A stretch of DNA of 9,892 nt from an uncultured Microcaldota archaeon (GCA_903923795.1 CAIXYX010000100.1:1-9892), one strand, 5' to 3'. Shown: positions 1-6,354, counted from the stretch's first letter. Translations and numbers: made by a program. The notes: generated by a model from the sequence alone, not told the origin.

Positions 1-920
1 AATGCCGCCATCGGGTCTTCTGTCTCGCTTGCCTTTACAGAGAATATTCCGATAATGGATGCGATGATGCCGAATGCACGTGCAACGAGCGGGAACATGA
101 TGCCTGCCACGCCGAACACGGGGTATAGCGCGATGCCCAGAATCATGGCGCCGATATTCTCGGCAGCCGTGGACTCGAACAAGTCAGCACCGCGCCCTGC
201 GCAGTCGCCCACATTGTCTCCTACCAAGTCTGCAACCACTGCAGGGTTGCGGGGGTCGTCCTCGGGAATTCCAGCTTCGACTTTACCTACCAAATCAGCG
301 CCAACATCGGCCGCCTTTGTGTAGATTCCGCCGCCCACTTGGGCAAAGAGCGCCACGAATGACGCGCCGAATCCGAAGCCCACTATTTTGAGCGGGGTCT
401 CAAGCGGGTTGTCGCCCAAGAACCAGTAGACGAATGACACGCCCATGAGCGACATGGCCACGATGAGCAATCCGCTCACAGCGCCGCCCCTCATAGCAAG
501 TGTGATGGCTTTTGAAATGGAGCCGTCCACCGCAGCTGCTGTCCTCAAGTTCGCGCGCACCGCAATCCACATTCCGATGACACCGGCCGTTGCCGAGCAG
601 GCCGCGCCGATGAGGAACGAAAACGCCGTCTTGAACGCCATGTCAGGATCATGTGCGAGGAACGAATAAGCCGCGTAGATGATGACCGTGACCACGAGGG
701 CCATGATGGCGATTGTGGTGTACTGGCGCTTGATGAACGCTTCGGCACCCTCGCGAATGGCGTTGGCTATCTCCTGCATCTTGGCCGAACCCTTGTCGGC
801 AGCAAGAACATATTTCGCGAAATAAATGGCGACGGCGACACCGATGATGCTGATGCCGAACACCAGCATTATCGGGTCAATTGCCATCCCGTACAACAGG
901 GGCATCACTGGAGCTACCAT
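1..920 (-). CDS. hppA: Membrane-bound ion-translocating pyrophosphatase (3' end outside window)
   Basis: Integral membrane pyrophosphatase that hydrolyses PPi and pumps H+ or Na+. About 306 N-terminal residues are visible, under half of the usual 650-750. The N-terminus (MVAPVMPLLYG) leads into a hydrophobic helix, followed by several more membrane segments. After the fifth comes the family's PPi/Mg-binding region, with GGGIYTKAADVGADLVGKVE, then EDDPRNPAVVADLVGDNVGD and GDCAGRGADLFES. These motifs are diagnostic of the family. The start is the ATG at 920 because GGAGGT (931-936 on the minus strand) lies 10 nt upstream. The residues that separate K+-dependent from K+-independent enzymes lie in the missing C-terminal half, so the pumped ion cannot be called. 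The 129-nt gap behind the NAD kinase gene suggests its own promoter. The reading frame is intact to the window edge. Confidence 0.96.
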   Translation of the reverse strand, partial: MVAPVMPLLYGMAIDPIMLVFGISIIGVAVAIYFAKYVLAADKGSAKMQEIANAIREGAEAFIKRQYTTIAIMALVVTVIIYAAYSFLAHDPDMAFKTAFSFLIGAACSATAGVIGMWIAVRANLRTAAAVDGSISKAITLAMRGGAVSGLLIVAMSLMGVSFVYWFLGDNPLETPLKIVGFGFGASFVALFAQVGGGIYTKAADVGADLVGKVEAGIPEDDPRNPAVVADLVGDNVGDCAGRGADLFESTAAENIGAMILGIALYPVFGVAGIMFPLVARAFGIIASIIGIFSVKASETEDPMAA

Positions 921-930
921 AACTATTCTG

Positions 931-936
931 ACCTCC
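931..936 (-). promoter_or_regulatory. Strong Shine-Dalgarno site of hppA
   Basis: GGAGGT on the minus strand, 10 nt before the ATG at 920. It matches the archaeal anti-SD core and fixes the pyrophosphatase start. Confidence 0.7.
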
Positions 937-993
937 CAAATCTATTGTTGTTCTACTGAGGTTTATCTGATGAAGATTGGTAGATAGAACGGT

Positions 994-1003
994 CTTTTTT
1001 AAG
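994..1003 (-). promoter_or_regulatory. Candidate TATA box for hppA
   Basis: CTTAAAAAAG on the minus strand in the 129-nt gap between the NAD kinase stop and the pyrophosphatase start. It would place transcription start near 972, giving a leader of about 50 nt that carries the GGAGGT site. Only the A-rich core and its position support it. Confidence 0.35.
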
Positions 1004-1021
1004 CTTGCGGCCTCGCCGATG

Positions 1022-1042
1022 CGAAAAGGAGGAGTAAAAACA
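1022..1042 (-). terminator. Possible T-rich terminator after nadK
   Basis: Just past the NAD kinase stop the minus strand reads TGTTTTTACTCC followed by TCCTTTTCGC. These T-runs resemble the oligo-T signals used for archaeal termination. No hairpin is seen. Weak call. Confidence 0.3.
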
Positions 1043-1049
1043 ATGTCTT

Positions 1050-1772
1050 CTATTTCTTGACGAATTCGATAGTTCTTGCCGACATGCGAACTTCGAGCTT
1101 GCTTCCTTTCCTTGTCGGCCGATGCATCTGCCCGTCCACCACTGCATCCGCCCTGCAGCGGTTCAATAATTCGACGCGGCAAATTGTGGTGTCCGGAACT
1201 ATCATTGGCTTGAATGCTCTTCTGTATGGAGCGATTGGCACCACTTGATAACGCCGCTCAGTTGCGCGCATCTCTTTTCCCCCGGCCGAATAACCATAAC
1301 CTGTGGAGCCGGTCGGAGTGGTGAAAATGAGTCCATCTGCCGAGAAGCGGTAGGTGCGCCGGCCAACATTCAATTTGATGCGAAGCACCCGATGGTGCTG
1401 GCTTCTCACCACCACCTCATTGAGCGCATCCGGCAAGTGTTTGCCATCGAGTTTTGCCGTGAGCATGACGTGCTGCTCTATGGAGAATCCATGCCGCACC
1501 AATGGTCCGAGCTCTTTTTTCCATCTCTTCTTGTTTGACTGGCAAATGAAGCTCGTGTCCGAGCCGATTGCCCAGATGGGTTTTTTGTATCTGTTTTTGT
1601 TGTAGAGAATAGTGCCGTCTCCGCCGATGGTGATGAGCATCTGCGCCGCATTTGGCGAGCGGGTGCGCACTCCCGCCTCATGCAAAAATTCGCTTATCTT
1701 GCGCTTGAGCACCTTGGCTTTCGGCTTTTTGGGGTTTGTGGCAAATCCCACGCTGGTAAGTTTATGGCGCAT
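1050..1772 (-). CDS. nadK: NAD kinase (ATP-NAD kinase family)
   Basis: Phosphorylates NAD+ to NADP+ in the cytoplasm. Counting from the GTG at 1781, the diagnostic GGDGT is at residues 53-57, the substrate-binding NE pair at 121-122, and the Gly-rich DGLIFTTPTGSTGY segment at 149-162, followed by SAGG. At about 240 residues it is slightly shorter than typical 250-300-residue enzymes. Where most family members have a glycine-rich stretch after the GGDGT domain (such as NxGxLGFL), this protein has AIGSDTSFICQSN, a divergent version. I prefer the ATG at 1772 over the GTG at 1781: GGTGA, which includes that GTG, lies 5 nt before the ATG and reads as its ribosome site. The gene starts about 21 nt after the prepilin-like gene ends, so co-transcription is likely. 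Confidence 0.9.
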   Translation of the reverse strand: MRHKLTSVGFATNPKKPKAKVLKRKISEFLHEAGVRTRSPNAAQMLITIGGDGTILYNKNRYKKPIWAIGSDTSFICQSNKKRWKKELGPLVRHGFSIEQHVMLTAKLDGKHLPDALNEVVVRSQHHRVLRIKLNVGRRTYRFSADGLIFTTPTGSTGYGYSAGGKEMRATERRYQVVPIAPYRRAFKPMIVPDTTICRVELLNRCRADAVVDGQMHRPTRKGSKLEVRMSARTIEFVKK

Positions 1773-1793
1773 AAATTTCACCGTAGTGTGATG

Positions 1794-2564
1794 CTATTCA
1801 ACCCTAATCGTCACGGGCACATATATTGTCTCGTCTGCCAAGCCCGAGCCGCCCGTCGGAACTGCGCTGATGTTCAAATAGCCTGTGTGCAAGCCCGGCG
1901 TATTTGATGAGATGGTCACCGTGGCCGTCTGCGTGCCTTCTGCCGCCAGCGCGCCGTTCGTGCCGTCATATGTGCAGACAATCGTGCTGCCTGGGCATGT
2001 CAGCACCTGCGTGAGCGTATATGTAGAGCCAGCTCTATTGCTGATGAGAAGAGTTGTAGCATTGCTCGCGCCGCCAGTCGGAATGCGCATGTAAATTCCG
2101 GTTATGTTCACCACAAGCCTTCCGCCGGGCCTAATCAATATGTGCGTGCCGTTGTTGTAGACTGACATATATGCCTGCCCGGTGTTTGCCGGCCAGCTGC
2201 CCGATATGTTCATCGAAGTGGAGCGGGAGACGTCACCAACACCCAAGAGATTAATGGACATGACATGGCCCGCTATATGACTCGAGGCCAGCTGCGCGGA
2301 TTCGGGTATTTCGAGGCTGATTTTCTCCTCGGCGCCAACTCCCGCCACCCACACCTCTTGCGCGCTCGCCGCGAGCAGGCTTAGCGAATGGGCGGCCGTG
2401 CGCTGCTGCACCACCATTGACTGCTGTGAGTAATTGCCCATGAAGACGAGCATGATGACGAGGAGGATGAGAAGCATCGCGGCGGTGAGCATGAGATATT
2501 CCATCGAGACCTGGCCGACGCTTATTTTACGGCTGGTTCGAATATTGTCCGGCTCCTTTCTCAT
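1794..2564 (-). CDS. Class III signal peptide (type IV pilin-like) secreted protein
   Basis: The basic N-terminus (residues 1-17) ends in SVG, followed by QVSMEYLMLTAAMLLILL. This is an archaeal class III prepilin signal (QxSxEYL), with predicted cleavage between G17 and Q18, the conserved Glu at mature position +5 (E22), and a hydrophobic helix to about residue 42. Such proteins are cut by an EppA/FlaK-type prepilin peptidase and assembled into pili or anchored at the cell surface. The remainder is extracellular in character, with five N-x-S/T sequons (N119, N138, N153, N168, N231) and two cysteines (C190, C197) that could form a disulfide. The last 45 or so residues (HTGYLNISAV then DETIYVPVTIRV) look like an Ig-like beta-sandwich. 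At 256 residues it is larger than a simple pilin, so a minor pilin or adhesin-like subunit is an option. The ATG at 2564 may be leaderless. Confidence 0.8.
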   Translation of the reverse strand: MRKEPDNIRTSRKISVGQVSMEYLMLTAAMLLILLVIMLVFMGNYSQQSMVVQQRTAAHSLSLLAASAQEVWVAGVGAEEKISLEIPESAQLASSHIAGHVMSINLLGVGDVSRSTSMNISGSWPANTGQAYMSVYNNGTHILIRPGGRLVVNITGIYMRIPTGGASNATTLLISNRAGSTYTLTQVLTCPGSTIVCTYDGTNGALAAEGTQTATVTISSNTPGLHTGYLNISAVPTGGSGLADETIYVPVTIRVE

Positions 2565-2586
2565 ATGCGCCTCATGGGGCGGGCAG

Positions 2587-2594
2587 TTTTTAAT
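2587..2594. promoter_or_regulatory. Candidate shared TATA element of a divergent promoter
   Basis: TTTTTAAT (ATTAAAAA on the other strand) sits in the short gap between two divergent genes. Its centre is about 26.5 nt from the minus-strand ATG at 2564 and also about 26.5 nt from the plus-strand ATG at 2617. That is the archaeal TATA-to-start distance expected for leaderless transcripts in both directions. Confidence 0.45.
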
Positions 2595-2607
2595 CTTGGC
2601 GGGGTCT

Positions 2608-3222
2608 ATGTCTTTTATGCAATTGACCGTCTATCCCCCCCTGCGCCCGGCCCTTGATTTGGCGCTGGCCATCAGCCGCTCGGGTGGCGTTGTGGTCTAT
2701 CCAACAGACACTGTTTATGGAGTCGGAGGAGACGCCACCAATGGCGCCGTTGTGCAGAAAATCATCTTTCTCAAAGCCCGTCCGACCAACCAGCCCATGA
2801 CCGTGCTCTTCTCGGACTGGGCCATGGCGCAGGAGTATGTGAAGATGGACGACAAACTTCGACAACTTCTCGAAGAGCTCACTCCGGGGCCATACACTTT
2901 CCTCCTGCCTCTGCTCAAACCATTGCCCGTCACCTCCAGCCTCGTGGTCGGCTGCCGTGTGCCTTCGCACGAATTCTGCCAAGCTTGGGCAAAAGCTCTT
3001 GGCAAGCCGATCATCACCACCTCGGCAAACCATCATCAGGCTCCGGCCGCCCGCTCAATCGAGGAATTGGACGAGGAGATAGCGAATGGCGTTGACCTTA
3101 TTGTGGATGGCGGGCCATCTTTGAGCGGCATCGGCTCCACAATCATCGACGTGACGAAAAAGAAAATCCTTCGGCCCGGCGCCGGTTTGGAGAAAGCCAC
3201 CTCGTGGCTCAAGAAGTTGTAG
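2608..3222 (+). CDS. Threonylcarbamoyl-AMP synthase, Sua5/YrdC/YciO family
   Basis: Makes L-threonylcarbamoyl-adenylate from Thr, bicarbonate and ATP, the first step of the universal tRNA t6A37 modification. The 204 residues form a single YrdC domain, without the extra C-terminal Sua5 domain of longer archaeal and yeast forms. Visible motifs are YPTDTVYG (31-38), KARP (56-59), TPGPYT (92-97), CRVPSHE (117-122 region), TTSAN (137-141), GSTIID (176-181) and RPGA (189-192). All are at the expected spacing. The start could be the ATG at 2608, with a GGCGG-like weak ribosome site, or the ATG at 2617 if the mRNA is leaderless. A further upstream in-frame ATG would run through the prepilin-like gene and has no family similarity. 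It heads a three-gene run of translation-modification genes. The Sua5 and YciO subfamilies cannot be separated with certainty here. Confidence 0.92.
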   Translation: MSFMQLTVYPPLRPALDLALAISRSGGVVVYPTDTVYGVGGDATNGAVVQKIIFLKARPTNQPMTVLFSDWAMAQEYVKMDDKLRQLLEELTPGPYTFLLPLLKPLPVTSSLVVGCRVPSHEFCQAWAKALGKPIITTSANHHQAPAARSIEELDEEIANGVDLIVDGGPSLSGIGSTIIDVTKKKILRPGAGLEKATSWLKKL

Positions 3223-3224
3223 AT

Positions 3225-3854
3225 ATGAGATTCGAGGTTGGCAAGCTAATGCTTGAGCTTTTTGTTCCGTCAAATGTCTACTGCCCCAGCGATGACACCG
3301 AGATGCTGGCAGAAGCGGCGTTGTCTTGCGTGCCGGCGAATTCCTCTGTGCTTGAAGTCGGCACGGGCTCGGGCGCGGTTATTCTGGCTTTGGCAAAAAG
3401 CGGGAAGAAATTCGAAAAGCTGGTGGCGGTCGATGTCGAGAAAGAGGCAGTCGAGGCCGCGAAAACAAATGCAAAAAAGAACCGCATTGATTCGGTCGAA
3501 TTTATCTGCTCGGATTTGTTCGAATCTTTACCTGCCTCTTCGCGCTTTGATTTTATTTTGTTTAATCCGCCCTACTTGCCTACTGCCAAATTGGACAAAG
3601 TCGCCGGCTCTCTTAATTCGGCGCTGGACGGCGGGCGTGATGGATTACGCGTGGTTCGGCGTTTTCTGGCTGACGCGGGTGCGCATCTTGCGCCGGGGGG
3701 CAAGATATTGCTTGTCGTCAGCTCTTTGCAGCCGAAAGACAAATTGCAAGGCTTGCTTGCAAAGAATCATTTCGCTCACAATTCACTCTTGTCAAAAAGC
3801 TTTTTCTTCGAGAGATTGGAAGTGTGGGAGCTTGTAAGTTGTCCAATTAAATGA
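3225..3854 (+). CDS. HemK/HEMK2-like protein-glutamine N5-methyltransferase
   Basis: SAM-dependent methyltransferase of the PrmC/Mtq2/HEMK2 type. In archaea and eukaryotes these methylate the GGQ glutamine of the release factor (aRF1), usually with a Trm112 partner. From the ATG at 3225 the 209 residues carry the family's N-terminal VYCPSDDTEML (18-28), the SAM loop EVGTGSG (44-50), acidic VDVEKEAV (69-76), the catalytic NPPYLP (114-119), and C-terminal FFFERLEVWEL (193-203). There is no long N-terminal helical domain as in bacterial PrmC, consistent with the archaeal form. The ATG lies 2 nt past the upstream stop, which implies coupling. A GTG at 3204 would add seven residues that overlap the upstream gene and is less likely. 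The stop overlaps an in-frame ATG of the next gene (ATGA at 3851-3854). Confidence 0.9.
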   Translation: MRFEVGKLMLELFVPSNVYCPSDDTEMLAEAALSCVPANSSVLEVGTGSGAVILALAKSGKKFEKLVAVDVEKEAVEAAKTNAKKNRIDSVEFICSDLFESLPASSRFDFILFNPPYLPTAKLDKVAGSLNSALDGGRDGLRVVRRFLADAGAHLAPGGKILLVVSSLQPKDKLQGLLAKNHFAHNSLLSKSFFFERLEVWELVSCPIK

Positions 3855-3878
3855 ACAATTGTCCAATATATCGAACAA
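3839..3878 (+). repeat. Tandem pair of 20-bp imperfect palindromes
   Basis: TTGTCCAATTAAATGAACAA is followed at once by TTGTCCAATATATCGAACAA. The two copies match at 16 of 20 positions. Each copy is also an imperfect inverted repeat with TTGT at one end, ACAA at the other, and 8 of 10 pairs matched. The array spans the end of the HEMK2-like gene and the leader (or extreme 5' end) of the TrmJ-like gene. It could be a double operator for a dimeric repressor or a small duplication. No known regulator motif is recognised. Confidence 0.75.
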
Positions 3879-3889
3879 TGGGGTCATTC

Positions 3890-4636
3890 ATGTCAAAACC
3901 ACACTTCCGTTTCATCCTTGTCCGGACTGAATACGAGATGAACCTCGGCTCTGCCGCGCGGCTCATGGCTAATTTCGGCCAGTCACCGCTTTATCTGGTT
4001 CGGCCCGACTGCATGGTGGGCTTCACGGCGAAAATGTATGCCAAACACGCAAGCGCTCTTTTGGAGAAAGCAGTTGTTTGCGAAACTCTTGCTCAAGCCA
4101 CGCGCGGCTGCGTGCTCGTGGTCGGCACCACTGGCGTTCTGAACCGGCACAAAGATGCTTTGCGCCATCCGCTAATGCTCGAGGAATTGCGCGAGAAGAT
4201 TTACGGGCAGAAATGGAAGAGAAGTGGGAAGAGCGGCGATGAAATCGCCATCTTGTTTGGCGCGGAAGGCAATGGCTTGACTGAAGATGAAATCAAGCAA
4301 TGCGACATGCTTGTCACAATTCCAACCGTGCACAAATATCCTGTCATGAATTTGTCCCATTCTTTTGCTGTTGTTCTCTACGCATTGTGCGGGCAAGAAA
4401 AGAAGTTAGGCCACAGAGGTGAGGCGGCGTCTGATGGCGAGCGAAAAGCCCTGCTCGACACCTTCGAGCGGCTCACAGACCATTATTCAGCTCAACTGCG
4501 TTTTGCCGACAAGACAAAGCTTACTTTCAAACGTGTGATGGGCCGAGCTGTGCCCGACCAAGTCGAGACGCGGGCGATGCTTGGCGTGCTGCGGCAGGCG
4601 CTGAAAGAATTGGAGAGCAAGAAAAAAGCCCAATAA
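3890..4636 (+). CDS. TrmJ-like SPOUT tRNA 2'-O-methyltransferase
   Basis: SPOUT (SpoU class) RNA ribose methyltransferase of the TrmJ type, which in bacteria and archaea 2'-O-methylates tRNA position 32. From the ATG at 3890 (248 residues), motif 1 is MNLGSAARLMANFG (17-30) with the catalytic-type arginine R24. Motif 2 is ILFGAEGNGLT (121-131). Motif 3 runs from IPT (144-146) through YPVMNLSHSFAVVLYAL (150-166). A helical C-terminal part of about 80 residues follows, as in TrmJ. Two oddities are FGAE in place of the usual FGRE, and MNLS for the usual SLNLS. An ATG at 3851 in the same frame would overlap the upstream stop (ATGA), but it encodes a non-conserved 13-residue extension made from the tandem repeat. 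The ATG at 3890 follows a GGGGTC ribosome-site-like stretch. It is the last gene of the 2608-4636 operon. The exact target nucleotide is unproven. Confidence 0.88.
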   Translation: MSKPHFRFILVRTEYEMNLGSAARLMANFGQSPLYLVRPDCMVGFTAKMYAKHASALLEKAVVCETLAQATRGCVLVVGTTGVLNRHKDALRHPLMLEELREKIYGQKWKRSGKSGDEIAILFGAEGNGLTEDEIKQCDMLVTIPTVHKYPVMNLSHSFAVVLYALCGQEKKLGHRGEAASDGERKALLDTFERLTDHYSAQLRFADKTKLTFKRVMGRAVPDQVETRAMLGVLRQALKELESKKKAQ

Positions 4637-4642
4637 GCTCAT

Positions 4643-4669
4643 TTTAAATATCTAATGCGCTATAATTAT
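4643..4669 (+). promoter_or_regulatory. Promoter region of the toxin-antitoxin pair
   Basis: The AT-rich gap after the TrmJ-like gene holds two TATA candidates, TTTAAATA (4643-4650) and TATAATTAT (4661-4669). Starts predicted from these fall near 4673 or 4691. Both lie upstream of the GGTGAT ribosome site at 4698-4703. Confidence 0.5.
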
Positions 4670-4706
4670 CTTTAATGCTCATATAATGAGCTTTACTGGT
4701 GATTTA

Positions 4707-4979
4707 ATGAACATAAACCTGCATCTGGAAGGCGAGCTGGCCGCTTACATCGAGTCTCTCATCCATCGGGGATTTGCCGCGAACAAGACCGAGGCGGCTC
4801 GTATGCTCATCGTCAAACAATATGAGGAACAGAACGAAGAGATGGCCCCTTTTGAACTTATGGATGACGAAAGATCTCAGCGGGCGGCTGCAAATATCCA
4901 AAAAGCCCTCTCCAGTGGAAAGCTCAAGACCCTGTCTGAGGCCGAATTCCGCAAGAAATACTCTCATCTACTGAAGTGA
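4707..4979 (+). CDS. Ribbon-helix-helix-type antitoxin
   Basis: Predicted antitoxin of a type II pair, binding its own promoter and neutralising the toxin encoded next door. From the ATG at 4707 (90 residues), the N-terminus MNINLHLEGELAAYIESLI has the beta-strand plus helix layout of RHH/CopG-like DNA-binding domains. RGFAANKTEAARMLI (21-35) is the second helix, with the NKTEA turn typical of archaeal RHH antitoxins. The charged C-terminal half (residues 50-90) would wrap the toxin. The start at 4707 is chosen over the ATG at 4686 because GGTGAT sits 3 nt upstream and because RHH domains begin near this strand. The stop overlaps the toxin's possible GTG start (GTGA). Confidence 0.75.
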   Translation: MNINLHLEGELAAYIESLIHRGFAANKTEAARMLIVKQYEEQNEEMAPFELMDDERSQRAAANIQKALSSGKLKTLSEAEFRKKYSHLLK

Positions 4980-5272
4980 ACCATATGGCGGACGGTCCTT
5001 TCATTATCGATTTCGATGATCGTTTCGCCGATTACCTTGCCGCAGTGCCAATCGAGATCCGCCGCATATTCGCCAAGCGCCTGGAGACGAAATACAAGAC
5101 CTATCCGAATTTCGAGCACAAAAAGGGTGGCGTTCCGTTCTTTTCTGACCGGATAAACGATGGCAAGTATAGGGTCTGTTTCATGCAGTCAGGGAATCAG
5201 CGCGTGATGGTTTTCATCGGCGACCACAAGGCATATGACAAATTCTTGGCAGAGTGGGAGAAGAAACTCTAA
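4976..5272 (+). CDS. RelE/ParE-superfamily toxin
   Basis: Small (98 residues) basic protein downstream of the antitoxin. FDDRFADYLAAVPIEIRRIFAKRL (residues 13-36) gives the opening helices. INDGKYRVCFM (60-70) is the central strand with its conserved Tyr-Arg, and VMVFIGDHKAYDKFL (77-91) is the C-terminal strand ending in H84 and Y87. This order is characteristic of the RelE/ParE fold, whose members cut ribosome-bound mRNA or poison gyrase; which applies here cannot be told. The start is either GTG 4976, overlapping the antitoxin stop by 4 nt, or ATG 4985, preceded by an AAGTGA ribosome-site-like stretch that contains that stop. Either way translation is coupled. Its 3' end overlaps the convergent regulator gene by 4 bp. 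Confidence 0.8.
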   Translation: MNHMADGPFIIDFDDRFADYLAAVPIEIRRIFAKRLETKYKTYPNFEHKKGGVPFFSDRINDGKYRVCFMQSGNQRVMVFIGDHKAYDKFLAEWEKKL

Positions 5273-6237
5273 TCTTTGGCTTTAAACGGCCCCCATTCAA
5301 CAACATATTCGTGGTTGATGGTCGAGAGGTCATAGCTGCCTATCTTCTCCGAATATTTTTTCCTGAATCCATCCAATATGGCCTTCAATTCCTGATTTGT
5401 CTGGACATGGAGTTCGATGGCCAAATCGTATTTTCCAATCATCTCCATGGCATAGAGACACTTGTTCGTCGAATCGAAGTAGTGGATGATTTCAGAACGG
5501 ATAGACGGATCGACCAGTGAGATGTTGATTTGAATGAACTGCAATCCAAGCTTCTCGAAGTTCGGTGCTGTGACATAAGCCAGGACAATGCCATCGTTTT
5601 CGAGTTTTTTGAGCCTGTATTTGACCACTTTGGCATCCACTCCGGCCGCTTTGGCGATATCCACCAGCGGCAGACGGGCATCAGATGAAATTGCGCCCAA
5701 TATCTTGGAGTCGGTGTCATCTAGGTTGTAATATCCAAGCTCGACTGGGTAATGCCAATCTATCTGTTCGGATCCCGAATAGATAAATTTCTGGTTGAGG
5801 CGGCGCGTGGTGAGGAAAATGGTGAATTCCTTGTCTTGGACCAATTCCCCGTACTTCTTCATGAACGGCCGGAGGAATTCATCCATATCATTGGAGCTTT
5901 TGCAGAAAATCAGACAGACGCCATCATATGGCCCCTCCATGCTGGCAAGATAAGCGACTTTTGGCTGGGTTTTGAGATAATTGAAGAGTTCTTCTTCTAA
6001 TCCCGGCGAGATACTCTTGAGATGAAAATACATCTTGTGATAATACCAGCCTAACTTAGACGTGTTGATGACGGTGTAAAAACCCTTGAGATATTTTTCA
6101 TGTATGAGACGGTTGATGCGGAAATTGATTGTCTCTTTGCTTTTTCTAAGCTTCTTGGCCAGCTGCGAGGCGGGCAGACGTGCGTCCATGTCCAGCTCGT
6201 AGAGAAGGCGACGGTCGAGAAGGTCCAAATCTACCAT
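5269..6237 (-). CDS. Double-unit Lrp/AsnC-family transcription regulator
   Basis: 322 residues, about twice the usual Lrp length of roughly 150, and built as two units. Residues 3-55 are a winged helix-turn-helix (LDLLDRRLLYELDMDARLPA, then QLAKKLRKSKETINFRINRL). Residues 65-150 form a divergent RAM-like ligand domain. A second helix-turn-helix follows at 172-220 (LDDTDSKILGAISSDARLPL, then DIAKAAGVDAKVVKYRLKKL), and a second RAM-like domain at 230-310. Both HTH units keep the DARLP and R-L-K/I-x-L pattern of Lrp/AsnC proteins. Single Lrp proteins dimerise through the RAM domain; here one chain may act as a built-in dimer. No ribosome site precedes the ATG, and a TATA-like box is about 27 nt away, so the message is probably leaderless. 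The AT-rich region shared with the divergent small gene suggests autoregulation. The effector is unknown. Confidence 0.88.
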   Translation of the reverse strand: MVDLDLLDRRLLYELDMDARLPASQLAKKLRKSKETINFRINRLIHEKYLKGFYTVINTSKLGWYYHKMYFHLKSISPGLEEELFNYLKTQPKVAYLASMEGPYDGVCLIFCKSSNDMDEFLRPFMKKYGELVQDKEFTIFLTTRRLNQKFIYSGSEQIDWHYPVELGYYNLDDTDSKILGAISSDARLPLVDIAKAAGVDAKVVKYRLKKLENDGIVLAYVTAPNFEKLGLQFIQINISLVDPSIRSEIIHYFDSTNKCLYAMEMIGKYDLAIELHVQTNQELKAILDGFRKKYSEKIGSYDLSTINHEYVVEWGPFKAKD

Positions 6238-6347
6238 GTATTAATCATAGTATGAACTTCTTATTAATTGTTTATGTTTTGTGCAAGAATTTAATAATAA
6301 TATTAAATAACATGTTAATACACTAAATACTTCATCAAACAACAATT
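6238..6347. promoter_or_regulatory. AT-rich divergent control region with repeated TTAAT units
   Basis: This gap separates the Lrp-type gene from the small-protein gene. It holds several TTAAT units (6241, 6264, 6291 and 6315 regions) and a near-palindrome around TTAATAATAATATTAA (6291-6306). Lrp/AsnC proteins bind AT-rich palindromes, commonly at their own promoters, so the region is a plausible operator. A TATA-like stretch near 6300 would serve the plus-strand gene. Confidence 0.45.
6260..6269 (-). promoter_or_regulatory. Candidate TATA box of the Lrp-type gene
   Basis: AATTAATAAG on the minus strand is centred about 27 nt before the ATG at 6237, as expected for a leaderless transcript. 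No Shine-Dalgarno-like stretch lies between it and the ATG. Confidence 0.45.
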
Positions 6348-6354
6348 GAGGTGA
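6348..6354 (+). promoter_or_regulatory. Near-consensus Shine-Dalgarno site
   Basis: GAGGTGA, 5 nt before the ATG at 6360. It is among the best ribosome sites in the window and is the main evidence that the unrecognised small gene is real. Confidence 0.7.

Noticed and set aside
55..959. Open frames on the plus strand and alternate minus frames over the left edge
   Set aside because: They lie antisense to or out of frame with the membrane pyrophosphatase, which has diagnostic motifs throughout; the translations are Ala/Met/Pro-rich low-information sequence.
2434..2607. An upstream extension of the Sua5-family protein starting at an ATG at 2434
   Set aside because: The added 58 residues are antisense to the prepilin signal region and show no family similarity; the YrdC domain begins right after the ATG at 2608 or 2617.
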